A stretch of 64,000 bases of DNA from the NCBI RefSeq assembly GCF_025024155.1, contig NW_026251733.1, forward strand, positions 372,001-436,000, written 5' to 3'. Shown one piece after another: positions 22,521-33,585 of this stretch (positions are counted from its first letter, which is position 1; each line of letters starts with the position of its first letter). Origin of the DNA: Gamsiella multidivaricata (Eukaryota > Mortierellomycota > Mortierellomycetes > Mortierellales > Mortierellaceae). The position numbers and the translations under genes were made by a program. A model generated the notes under the pieces. It was not told the origin of the DNA, ran no database searches, and saw only the letters and a list, made by a program, of their open reading frames with translations.

Positions 22521-25500
22521 TACTGATATTACTGATATAATTGTAGGACTATTGCGCAGCGCATTTTATTTCTTTAGCCACCTTTTTCATCTGGAGTACG
22601 CCATTATCTTACATGCTTGCAAAAAGTACCTTACAGGAGCACAGGGCTTCCAATGTCCCAGGAGACAGCCCCACTTCGTATCCTTGCAGTAGACGCGCAG
22701 AATGTTTACGTAAAGAACTATGATCGATGCAGGTTTCCCTCAGACTCACTTGATCTTCTACTTGCTTTTCCTGTCCTCTACTTAAGTTCTTTGACGATAA
22801 CCATTGGTTTAATGTCTACTTTCAAGAAATGTCATGGCAGTCTTCTCCCTTTACTTCGCTTTATTGCTTGTTAATTGTACAAATTGACTCTTTGCTGCTT
22901 GTCTACAAGTAGGTGACATGCTATCATCAGTGATTATCCCATTTGCCTGGGGTTTCCTCCTCTATACTGTCTCTGTCGCCTCCTCTCGAATATAAAAAAA
23001 TTGGCCGGATAAACATCCTTGAGGGTAAAGAGATACTTGCTCCTGTGCTCTACGGTGAATATGTTTCTAGTCCATCAATGTTAGCTTTGAGCGACTTGCG
23101 GCGAATCTGCAGCAGGTGTAGATTCAACTTGTGTCTTAAATAACGCCAAAGGAAATGAAACATCTGGCATAGGCTCCGCTCCCGCTTAACTGTTGAGGAA
23201 ACTTGCATCAGATAGTCTAGTCGTGGAGAGGTCAGTCTTGGGATCTGCTAGTGCAGGGTCCCATTCATGCGATCTTCGCCATTGTTTTTCTTTTCTTGTC
23301 ACTCTCCAACGACCCGCTTTGGACCTATAGACCAAGCGACTACATATCCCCTTGGTTCCGTTTTCACTGCCATCCTGGCCTTTTTTTTTTTCTTCCTTTT
23401 CTTTTTCTTTTTCTTTCATCGTCGGCAAGATCGAGCACACGTTTATAAACAACACAATCTTTCTTACCTTCGTTGACAGTATTTTCTGTTCCTCACTCGT
23501 CCTCCACGCCGTTTTCACACGCAATCGTAGCCCCGCAAGCACGCTTGAACCAGACACACAGCTTGAATTGCTACACAGCACTATTCCTCTTTACGCTCTT
23601 TACGCGCTTTGGACTACCTCGACCCTCTTTCGATCCCCCGAGTCAGGCTAAAAGGTAATACTCTTATCACATCTCACCATTTGCACACGCTGCACATTCT
23701 TTCTATCCTGTGCGGCGCCTCTCTTCGCCTGTGTATCACGTTCTTCAGACGGCTTCGACACACACCGACAAAAAGATGCATAGTGGTCTATAACGCCCAC
23801 ATTTTTTTTTATGCATGCCCCTTCTGTTGCACTGCATCACACACATTGGAAGATAAGGGAGGCTGCGAATGATGCGATATGTGGACGGGAAGAAAAATAA
23901 AAGCAATGGGAAGGGGATAAGGATCGTGTGTGCTCAACAACTCGCAGGCGAAGTGAAACATGGGCGGTCGTTTGCTGTCGAACGGCGATCAACCACATGG
24001 GGAGAAATGGTCTTGCCTTGCAGAATGAGTGCAGAAAAGAGCGCGAGTGAGCGCGAACAGACGTTGGAGCCAGGACGAAGCTGCTTTTGCGGATAAATGA
24101 TCCAATCACGAAAGAATTCCTCCGCAGGCGGATGGTCTTTGTGCCTGCATGAATGGACGCATCATTTGCCAATGAGGAGCAGTGCATAGCATAGAGACTG
24201 TGTATGTATGAAGTTATTGCTGCTTTTTTTTTGGCCTGGGACCTCAGACGCGTGTTCATGCGCCTCAGCTCATAGCACCCTGCGGAACACTTCACGCTCC
24301 TCGATTTCGATTCCTGCAAAAAAGGCAACACATATGGCTCACATGTAGAACAGAACAGTTCCCTGGTCACCGCACGCACTTTGTTAGTATGACCCATGCT
24401 GTCAGGGCCTTGCTCGCTTTTCAACTGACCAGTTGCTAGCTATTACCGTCCTTCACGCTCTTATCTGATATCCAAGGAGACCTATCACAGATACCTCCAA
24501 TTCAGCTGAATGCCACGTTTTTTTTTGTTTATTTCATTTTAATTATTGGTAATTTGGTGAGCATACCCTTCTTTTATATCCCAAATTCTGATCTGGCCTT
24601 CGCCCACTGTATACTAAAAAAATGGAACGAGAAGAAAAGAAACCTCCGCGTCCGACTGGGACCAAAGACCTTGTCTGTGCTATTGAAAAGAAAAATGCAA
24701 AGACAGGAGTAATGAAGCACCTTTTGCCAGGGGATAAATGAAACCAATATATATCACCCGCCGTTGGCAAAGACCAGGATCTGATTACTTGCACTACACG
24801 TTCAGAGCTGACAGGAGGGGCCGTTTGTTCTCTTATCCTTCGTTCCCATTTCTCGCAATTTTGTTGATTGGCCTTTCCTCTCCCCTGAAATCATAACTCC
24901 CAGACCAAATCTGCATGCATGCCTTCCACACTAGACAGCTCCCCGATCCCTAAGACTCCAGCTTTTTTTTTTTTTTTTTTTTGTTATCAGTCCAACACAG
25001 CCCAGCCAAAGGATATCAGAACATTTACTATTGATTTGGGAAGCGATATAACATTCAATGTAAATTTGGCCTTACACATATGCTGTGGCCGTGTGGGGGT
25101 TTATTTTCATTTGTGTATGGTCGAGTGAGCAAACAATCCAAACAAAAGTGTGGATTTTAGGCGTGCGGAAAAGTTATTTTATGTTTGGTGTGTGTGTAAT
25201 TGTGTGTATACATACATGCGTATGGGCATGGTTCACATATGGGCGGACCATGCTCCTATGCATTACATGCATGGAATCACCGCATGAATAGGAGAGAAGC
25301 ACAAACATAGAAGCATCTTGCATGGTCGAAGGAGGGTCTTCATTTTTTAGCTTCGCTATAAAGATTTTCAGCAAATTCTGTACGTCCGTTGATGAACAGG
25401 GTCTTTTCTGGCGGTTTCCCCTCCCACCTGCTGTCTATGCCTTCCCTGGCCCTTTTTGAATGAATATGAAGAAATGAATGGCCGGATGATAAATGGGGTG

Positions 25501-27293
25501 AGCACGCGGCTGTCCGTTGCCGTTGTCCGTTGGAACAATTTGCTCCGCAAATTGGAAAACATCGTTCGTGGGTTCTTTGTTTCGACTGTTATACTATCGC
25601 GGTTGTATTATATATTATTGCCTGTCCTTGCTAGTTTAATGTCACTTCTGAAAGGCCACTCCATTCCATCCTCATCGACGATAATGGGCCACCCCTGTTC
25701 TTTTTTTTTTTTTTCGCGCCAAATGCCCTTGATATTGTACTGTTGCCCATTCTTGTACCACTCGCTGCCTCCTTCAGCTACTTGTACCGTTCATTATCCG
25801 TTAATAATGGATCCGATTTGATTCAGTACTGGCCCAATTATTTCTTTCTCCTTTCCAAATGTTGAATGCCAAAGAAGATGAAGAGAAGAAGAGCAATCTC
25901 CGGTAGTCGATTGTTTGTTTTATTGCCTTTTCCCCCTTTCTTCATTGGGTTGAGTGTGATACCGATGGAGCACTACCATCTCGGATACTGTGTATAAAAG
26001 GCAGACAGAGGAGTAGGGAAGCCGAGACCTTCGAATGCCATCTCGCTTCCGGCGCTCATTTTTACCGCTTACCTCCATCTCTCCATTTTTCCTTTATCCC
26101 GTTTGCTCAAAGAGCTGACTGAGATTCTATTGTCAATACATCTTTATCCATCTACACATCTCCTTGTCGTCTGACTAAAAGATCGATCAGTACAGTCCAA
26201 CGCCTTTTTTTTTTTGAACACCAGTGGACAATCAAACCGCTAGCAACACTTTTTTTATTTTTATTTTTATTTTTGCCTTGCTTCAGTGCCCCGCGATTAC
26301 CGAGCCTTCGAGAGTACACCATGCCATCATCATCCCTCCCAAGTAAGTCCAGTTTACGAACTGTTGTTAGCCTATGCAGGAGGATGCATGCACACACATG
26401 CTTTGTTTCGCTTTGTCAATCTATATCACACAATGTATCCACACCCCCTTTGCTCCACGCGTGTTGCCCACAACACATTACCACTGCCATTACCGTTATC
26501 GCTTGCAACTGTCGAAAAACAATGACAGCAGTAATACAAAAAAATTCAGAACATCACCAGGATGTAATTCCCTTGTTCTCGGCGCGGATTCTTTCTTCAT
26601 TGGAATGGAATTCATACCCAGAACAGAAGGGAGGAATCGATTCAATCCAATCGAGGACAGACAAACAGAAAAAAAAAAAGCCGAAGATATACGGACAAGG
26701 AAATATTTTAATGAAATAGAATACCCTCCTCTTCCATGTCAAACAATTGTCGCGCACTCGTTGCAAACTCCCACTCTGTCCATTCCGGTACATTTACTTT
26801 CTACATTGCCGTTGTTGTTGCAAAAAATGGCGCGCGCTCTGTCTTTTTTTTTTTTTTTTGCTGTTTGTTTATTTACATCTCAATGGGCAATGACTATATG
26901 TCTATGCAGTCTATACGCACCCTTTTTCACCTTGTTCTTCGTCACTTCTTTTACTTCTACCCTTCGTTGTCTTCTCTCTTTACTTCTCTCTTTCACATTC
27001 TTTCCTCAACTTCACTCCCGTCTACACCGCACACCTCACACTTACTCATCTCTGTGGCTCCTCATCCAATTGGTCCTTGGTGTCTCACTCACTCAGCCCG
27101 TCTCTCTTCTTCCACTCCTCCTATCGCACGCATTTACCTTTCACACCATACCTCTCGTCTTTTTCTTGACTTCGAACTCGCCTTCAACCTCGAACTCCTC
27201 CCTTCTCCCTCCTCCCTCCTCCCTCCTTCCTCTCTCTCCTCCCGATTAACGCCATTTGGGTGCTTATCAATCCATTCACCACCCTTAGATATC
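22521..27293. other. Long gene-poor region with homopolymers and a pyrimidine-rich leader
   Basis: About 4.7 kb without a gene I can support. It contains C/T-rich runs (around 23385-23420), a T-run at 24963-24982, a (GT)-rich patch near 25185-25215, and from about 26800 a long pyrimidine-rich stretch running to the start codon at 27294, probably leader or intron of that gene. TATA at 25993 lies inside it. Longer open frames here (for example 195 codons on the reverse strand at 23837-24424 and 291-370 codons at 26374-27848) owe their length to low-complexity sequence, except for the true gene at their end. Confidence 0.5.
25993..25999 (+). promoter_or_regulatory. TATA box candidate
   Basis: TATAAAA in gtgtataaaaggcag. 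It could drive a transcript whose first exon includes ATG 26322 and a GTAAGT donor at 26342, joined to the coiled-coil gene at 27290. Confidence 0.35.
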
Positions 27294-27848
27294 ATGACCG
27301 CAACGACTTTCACGAATAGCCTGCCTTCACCTGCTTCCTCCATTTCTGCCCTCGATATCGTCATGTCACCCATCCCAGAAGGCAAACTCACAGACAGCGC
27401 CCGTGCACAGCTCGAGAGCGAACTGGAACAGATTCGAAAAACTTCTACCGAATCTCAAGAGGCCTACAATGCTGCTCATGCTGCCATCCCTACCTACCAG
27501 CAGCTGGTCCTCACCACCCATGCCCAAGTAGCTGCAGCCAAGCAGGCCGTCCTTCAGGCCAAAGGCATCTCCTCCTCCAATTCATCCTCAGCCTCCAGTT
27601 CGTCCTCGACCTCGAATGCCTCCTCGCCTCCCTCGCCCTCGTCGCCCCTCAACAACGGCCTCGGTCAGGACGCAGAGCACGAACAGAGGGTGCAGAAGCT
27701 GGAGCAGGAACATGTAGAACTCGGTCTAAAGCTCTCGCAAGTTCTTCGAGATAAGGCTGAGGCAGAAGAGACCAAGAAGAGATTGAACGACTATATGACA
27801 CGCGCCAAGTCAAGGATCAGGGAGATTGAGCAGAAGCTTCGCGAATGA
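27294..27848 (+). CDS. Coiled-coil protein, unknown function
   Basis: 184 residues, ATG 27294 to TGA 27846-27848. Two helical, heptad-like segments flank a low-complexity linker: residues about 30-92 (LTDSARAQLESELEQIRKTS and following, Ala/Gln/Glu-rich) and about 123-184 (EQRVQKLEQEHVELGLKLSQ to the end, Leu/Lys/Glu heptads). The linker is a Ser/Asn/Pro run. No signal peptide or TM. Probably a homo- or hetero-dimeric scaffold; no family recognised. The start may lie further upstream: ATG 26322 with seven codons and a GTAAGT donor at 26342 would join in frame to an acceptor (CTTAG) ending at 27289, adding MPSSSLPNI before the present Met, at the cost of a 948-base intron, long for this window. 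Confidence 0.65.
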   Translation: MTATTFTNSLPSPASSISALDIVMSPIPEGKLTDSARAQLESELEQIRKTSTESQEAYNAAHAAIPTYQQLVLTTHAQVAAAKQAVLQAKGISSSNSSSASSSSSTSNASSPPSPSSPLNNGLGQDAEHEQRVQKLEQEHVELGLKLSQVLRDKAEAEETKKRLNDYMTRAKSRIREIEQKLRE

Positions 27849-29475
27849 GAATGAGACGGATCCATCCTGGAATCGTCTCCCAAGGCAACCATTCTTCCAG
27901 TCTGGTCCAAGAACGAACACAACAAACAACAAACAACGAACATCAAACAACAGCGCCAGCACACAATTCATACATCACAACCAGCAAGCATTAAGTATCT
28001 CAAAAAGGCCTCCGATGGATGCAATAACACAAACACAAACACGAACACAGCATAACATCGGCGCCGTTCTGGAACACGCCAATTCATTGCCGTCTTCGAC
28101 TCTAGGGCTACCAGTAACTCGGCGGCAAATGACCCCCAGCAAGTGCTGTAAAAAGAACAGGGATAGAATTATCCAACCCTCTTGTTCAATTGCAAGCGAC
28201 AAGAGTCCTGCGCCATTTTTTCTTCGGCTTGCTTTGCCAAAAGGCGCTGGTACTTGTTGGCTGTCTTGGTTAATGCCAACACTGCTTGTGTCCTTGTGTT
28301 CTTTTTTTCCTTGGCCCCTTTTTCTCTCCTTCCTCTTCCTCGTTTTCCATACTTTTGCATCTCTCGTTATAGTCCAGAAAAGTCATTTTATTCTTTCATA
28401 TATCCTCATCATGCATCTCTCTTTCTTTGCTCTTTCTTTGTTCATCTGTCCTGCTCTCCCTTGTACACTGCATACTTGTTTCCATTCATCCGTTCCTTCG
28501 TTTTTTCTTTCTTACATATATAGTCCATTAATCACACAGCATGCCTCCTGCCCTTTCTCATATACACATCCTACCCTTTTGTTCTTGAAGCAAAATAAAT
28601 AGTAATAAGAAAAATGACTTTCCACCTCTGCCTGAACGCTATTGGTGATAAGATATGAACGTACGCGCTTGTCTATCTATGCCTAGGATTATTTTGAAAC
28701 ATACTAAGCTGGCTGCTGGAGCTTGTTTCGTTCAAAAGAGTACAGTAGAAGGAAACACAATGGGGCACCATAGGCTGCTGCCATTGGTACAGGAACCAGC
28801 CTTTTCCAAAACAGGCAAGTAGATCTTTTCTTTGGGGTGTCTCAGGCTGTTCACGCACCACCCAGAAGCCGAGGGCACAGGGCGGGACGTCCCACACAGA
28901 CAGGTTACTTTCATGCATATTAAGAGAGATATCTAGGGCGGATCTACCCCTCATGGGCTTTTCGCCTAACAGCTTGACTGAGCTTGGAGGTCTATGTTGC
29001 TGTGCAGCGCACCACAAGCACTAAGAAACAATTCTCCGTCCCTCAACCTTCGATATGACGCGTTTGTGGAGGGGTCCTCGTTATTCAAGCAAACATGTCA
29101 TGCATTATCGCTGTACAAACAACTACAAGTTTGTACTATGGTATGGACGACGTTTACGATCTCATTGCTTGATATTGTCGATCCATTCTCCGATACAAAC
29201 AAATAGAACTGACAATTGACAATGGCGCGAACATTCGTCAGCATTTCGACCCACAGGATATATACACAGGCATAAAAGCACATGTAATCTCTCCATTTGC
29301 ATAACCTTTGGGGCCATATTTGATTCATATGGAGTTGATACGAGCGCTTTTTCATGGGTTTTCTAGAATGATAGAGCACTGGTCAATTATCGCTTATTCA
29401 GTAGTCTTTTGATATTGAGAGAGCTGACTCTGGAACTGCATATCTTTTTTTCTTCCTTCCTTTCCTTTCTTTCTT

Positions 29476-29508
<33 letters not shown>

Positions 29509-29830
29509 CACTGTACCTGCATTAGCTGTAGAAATTAACGCCCAGTTCATGTGAGATATCAGGAAACCAGACAACCATTTCGACCTTAAACTGCACCTCA
29601 GTGTACAACTGAGGAGTGTGGGGTTGTGCCGGAGCCTTCTTCGGGAACCAATCGAGAAGGAGAGGCATTTCCCGACAGGGCTTCACATAGGCCCTGCAAT
29701 ACATGACGTCTTGTGGTCCACAGAAAGGGATGAGTTAGGTCTAGTGGCTTGCGTGAAAGGTATAAAAAAAGCCGATGCATCGATTTTTCCCTGTCAACTT
29801 TCTTTTCTTCTTCTTCAGTCAATTGTGAGA

Positions 29831-29862
<32 letters not shown>

Positions 29863-30272
29863 CTTTCTTGCCGAACAAGCACGCACGAGCTGCAGAGCAC
29901 TTCAACCGTGCTACACCAAAACGCCCATATCCACCCAAGGCTCATTGAGCTATCCTTTTCGACTATACACATTAGTGACCAGCCAAACCATTGTTTCTCA
30001 CTTCCTTCATCGAGCCGCACTCTATCTTCCCACAACCGACAATCGACTCGACTAATAGACACATACTCAGCACACCCCACCCCCCTCCTACTACTACAAC
30101 TCTATCGCCAAAATAAGCCATTGCGGCCCCTGTACATGGATATCGACAGCAGTGAACGTGAAAAGGTACAACCTAGATCTTGAGGAGAGTGATGACGCTT
30201 GGTGCTGTTCGGTGAGGGAAGGGAATGAGGTTTCGGATGCATCTCGAATTCATTCTGCTTTGGGTTGCTCTC

Positions 30273-30304
<32 letters not shown>

Positions 30305-30591
30305 TGGGTAAAATCTTCGCACACGGACTCTCCTTGCTGGAATGGGTCTCTTTTGGGTGCTCTTCCTCGATCAATGTGTCAATTGAAATGGGTTCTTTTA
30401 TGTTTTTTGTCGCTAACTAATGGGATCCTGTCTTCTGGTCTCTATAAGGGCGCCGAACGTGTCAGTCAACAGCTACACACTCAATAGCTCTGCGACCATG
30501 ACAAAGAGTGATCCGGAAACAAATATAGACCAAGGTTGAAAGGCAATCGTTTATTAATCGTCTTTTTCCTGGATCTGTTGAATATTTTTTG
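27849..30591. other. Gene-poor spacer with three long poly-T tracts
   Basis: No gene that I can support. T-runs of 25-31 bases stand at 29478-29508 (preceded by a C/T-rich ramp), 29838-29862 and 30274-30303. A leader-like C-rich stretch ends at ATG 30136, which opens only ten codons (MDIDSSEREK) before a possible GTACAA donor; it could be the first exon of the phosphatase gene, but I found no acceptor with matching phase. Confidence 0.5.
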
Positions 30592-30701
30592 CTAGACTGC
30601 CGTCAACTTAGCTGTTGGCATGAAGATGGCCATGGCGCAAAAGAGACCAACGATACGTAAGGTGTCTACGACTGGAGAATCTGAGTCATTACTAGGTGTA
30701 G
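30592..30701 (-). CDS. Orphan 3' exon with hydrophobic C-terminus
   Basis: On the reverse strand an acceptor (TTTGCAG, at 30708-30702) is followed by an open frame that ends in TAG 30594-30592: TPSNDSDSPVVDTLRIVGLF then CAMAIFMPTAKL. AATAAA on the reverse strand (30555-30550) lies about 37 bases after the stop. Polar Ser/Asp-rich sequence followed by a terminal hydrophobic helix resembles the GPI-signal ends of the two secreted proteins in this window. No upstream exon could be found; its expected place is occupied by the opposite-strand phosphatase gene. A remnant of a larger secreted-protein gene, or chance. Confidence 0.3.
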
Positions 30702-30988
30702 CTGCAAACAGGCCGACAAACAAGCAAGGTGCGTCCATCGGAGGGTTGTTATTTGTATTTGACTATAAAAAATGAACTAGGCTGTCTATCATCCCCCCCT
30801 GGGTTCGTGTCACAAACTGCACAGAGCCGACGAGTTCTTTGTCATAGTGTCTGTGTGCCTCAAACAACGTGGTTGTTCAGGAACAAGGCCCAACGCTCTT
30901 TTGGAGCATTCCATGATTGAGAAGAAAACAATATCCTTATCGACCTTCTTTCTGTTGTGTTTATTTTAAAAAAAAAAAAAATCGATAG

Positions 30989-33179
30989 CCAAAGTATCTG
31001 CAGGAGCACGACCAAGACCACATATTGCTGTTGAGGCGCCGGTTGGAGCGTTCCCGATCTCTGGCGTCAATACCGGTATCGAGCGGAGGGACTCTATCAC
31101 GACGGCCCTCGACCTTCCTCCTCCAAGTCCCGTCCTCGCCCATAAGCAGCCCAATGGCTCATCTATGCCCCGGCAACACATTCAGCACAATGGTCATCCG
31201 CACACACCAGGGCCAATAAGGTTTTCCTTTGCTTCTACGCCGCCTTCTCTTGCTGCAGACTGGCAGCCAACGCTATCACTGGATCTGATTTCGCCGGGAT
31301 CAAGCTCATCAACTCTCAAGATCCGGGAGATGTTTCCCCAGCCAGATCTTCAGCAGACCTTTTTCCTTGAACGACACTATATGATCCGGGCTAGTTTACC
31401 AAGAAGTTTCTACATGGTCATGGCCCAGCATAATATCAGGCACTGCTGTGTCTTCGACTTTCCTGTTGGTGACAAGTGGTGGGGAGACCTCAGTGGTATG
31501 AGAAAGGTATGCGGAATACTATGCTCAATTGCTTTTGGAATTCTCATTGTTCACATGGTTCTTATCGGCCAAAAAAGAGATGGGTGCTCATGTTGCGTTA
31601 TTGTTTTCATTATTTTTCATTTCTTGCAGAGTTCCTACATCGAGTTCAAGGCAGAAAAGACGCATGAGCAGTGGGAGTTACATCTCAAGCCCTCGCGTGA
31701 TCGAACGTAGGTGCTCTTTCACAGATTGACCTTATTTGCTGCATCTGGGGCTTGAATTTTACCCCTTTAACATGGAGTGTTTGTTGGATCAATGAAATAG
31801 CAACATCTTTGGATACCTTTGCAAACACGAAGATTTGGTGGCAATGATCAGCAGTCAAAAACACAACCTGCTGAAGGTACGTAGACTTCCGCTCGTACTG
31901 GATCTGGATGACACTCTCGTGCGGCTGGTCGGCAATGAGAGGAGCCGATACGTCTCGGAAACAGACGCAGCAAAAGGTAATGTGGTTTCGGTCTATCGTA
32001 CGTTCTTTTCTGTCGTCTAGAAATATTCACAATCTGTTCTGGTCCCTGTATTTGCGAAAATAGTCCCGAATCGAGTACGACGGTTAAAGGATGGACGTCA
32101 AGTTGTATTGACAGAATATGTCGAGGAGTTTTTGGAGTGGGCCTGCAAGTTGTATGAGATCTCTGTCTGCTCCCTTGGGCAAGTACCCTTTTCTTTTCCC
32201 TTAGGTTTTGAATAGTAGCAGCAGTCAGGATGTGATGATATTTGTGCTAACTTGGATTATTTGGGTTCTTTGCTGTTCATAGTGAACAATCCTATGTGGA
32301 TATGGTGGCGGACGTCCTGGATCCCTTGCGAACGCGCATCCGAGGTACAAGGTATTCAGCTCGTCAGGAGTACGATTTTTTAAATGCGGCGCCACCAACA
32401 GCAGCATCTGGATCGTCCAAAGGGCCGCCGGGAAGTGTCGCAGCAAACGGGTCGGGAGTCGGAGCAGCCAGCAATGCCCAACTCTCAACGGCAGCCATCA
32501 CAGCAGCAGTAGTAGCAGGAACGCAAGCGCCTACGCCACCAAAGGATCTCTTATCATTATATGCTTTCTGCGCAGTCAGCCAACCACCGTCGGATGGATT
32601 ACCGGACATTGGAACCGGATTCTCGCTGCCGCTGATTCTGGACGATTTGACACAGATGTGGCCGCCAGACCAGCATGACAATGTGATCGTAGTCAAGGAA
32701 AGGAAGAACTCGCCTGTCTGGACCGTGAATCTCTTCCCTATGGTCCAGTATGTCCTCGGCGCCGTCCATCAGGAATTCTTCCGGGCCTATGACGCGTGGA
32801 GTACCGCACGGCAGACAGCATTGAGCTCGATCACGATTTCGACGCCGTCGCCGAAGAACCTGGACCTGAGTGGGATGGAAACAAACACTAGTGCGAACAC
32901 GGCGAGTCTGACGGCGATTGATTTCACGGCGACGACACCGGCAAAGACGGCGTTTCTGAACATGCCGATTCCGTCGGCGATCGGGTGTTACAAGGACTGG
33001 TTGCGAGGGTCGCTGAGGGATCAGATCAGTTTGACAGCAGCTGCTCCACCGTCTAATCTGACAGCAGCAGTCGTTCAACAGCAGCAGGCACTACAACAGC
33101 AACAGCAGCAACAATTACAGCTACAACAGCAGCAGCAACAACTACAGCTACAACAACAGCAGCAGCAACAACTACAGCT

Positions 33180-33225
<46 letters not shown>

Positions 33226-33291
33226 TTACTACTACAACAACAGCTGCTGCAGCAACAGCAGCTATTACAGCAGCAGCAAACCCAGCAGTAA
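30989..33291 (+). CDS. FCP1-homology (NLI-interacting-factor-like) phosphatase with Q/L-rich tail
   Basis: Protein phosphatase of the HAD/FCPH family, which act on phosphoserine in RNA polymerase II tails and other nuclear or membrane proteins. Exons: about 30989-31506, 31630-31706, 31801-31976, 32064-32178 and 32283-33291; the last intron is GC-AG. N-terminal region is Pro/Ser-rich, then a segment with FDFPVGDKWWGDLSGMRK. The catalytic motif LPLVLDLDDTLVRLVG (Asp-x-Asp-x-Thr) lies in exon 31801; the second motif SLGEQSYVDMVADVLDP spans the GC-AG intron; LILDDLTQMWPPDQHDNVIV fits the third motif region. A low-complexity insert separates motifs two and three. The C-terminus is a Gln/Leu tract of about 70 residues. 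The true start is unresolved: the frame is open from 30970 without ATG until 31165, so at least one upstream exon, or a start at 31165, is likely. AATAAA at 33391-33396. Confidence 0.78.
33076..33288 (+). repeat. CAG/CAA/CTA triplet tract coding poly-Q/L
   Basis: Imperfect trinucleotide repeat made mainly of cag and caa with interspersed cta/tta, in frame with the phosphatase, coding Gln runs broken by Leu pairs up to the stop codon. The same units continue for a few codons after the stop. Confidence 0.9.
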
Positions 33292-33585
33292 CAGGCCCAG
33301 CAGTAAAAATGATACAGCAGGCTCCGCAAGTAGTACCCTCTGCAGCCGCGACAATCATGATCCACTCAGCAAAGTTATCTCCCGTCCCAAAATAAAAATC
33401 ATTCGATGCGGAGCCCAATTGATAACAGCGCATGCTCCCACGTTCTCTACAGTGAAAAACTACCTTCGTTCTTTAGCCATCTCTGACATTCGATGATTAT
33501 AAGTATAATGTATGATAGTACTTTTTTCGTTTATTACTGGACTACTAGGATGGTTTATTAAGAAATGGATTATGGTGATCTACGT

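Noticed and set aside
23837..24424. 195-codon open frame on the reverse strand
   Set aside because: No recognisable domain, irregular composition, no splice partners or promoter logic; it sits in gene-poor, low-complexity DNA and looks incidental.
26374..27289. 291- and 370-codon + strand frames before the coiled-coil gene
   Set aside because: They run through pyrimidine-rich sequence giving Ser/Leu/Phe/Pro-rich nonsense; only the part from ATG 27294 has gene-like content.
28673..29017. 114-codon reverse-strand frame with several Trp and Cys
   Set aside because: It reads somewhat like protein (CFGKGWFLYQWQQPM), but no family, splice site or poly(A) signal was found to support it.
29478..30303. 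Three long T-runs as possible retrotransposon tails
   Set aside because: No reverse-transcriptase coding sequence, target-site duplications or body sequence adjoin them, and similar runs occur in introns; simple homopolymer expansion is enough.
33053..33433. Val/Ala and Cys/Ser homopolymer frames opposite the phosphatase tail
   Set aside because: They are reverse readings of the CAG/CAA repeat, not genes.
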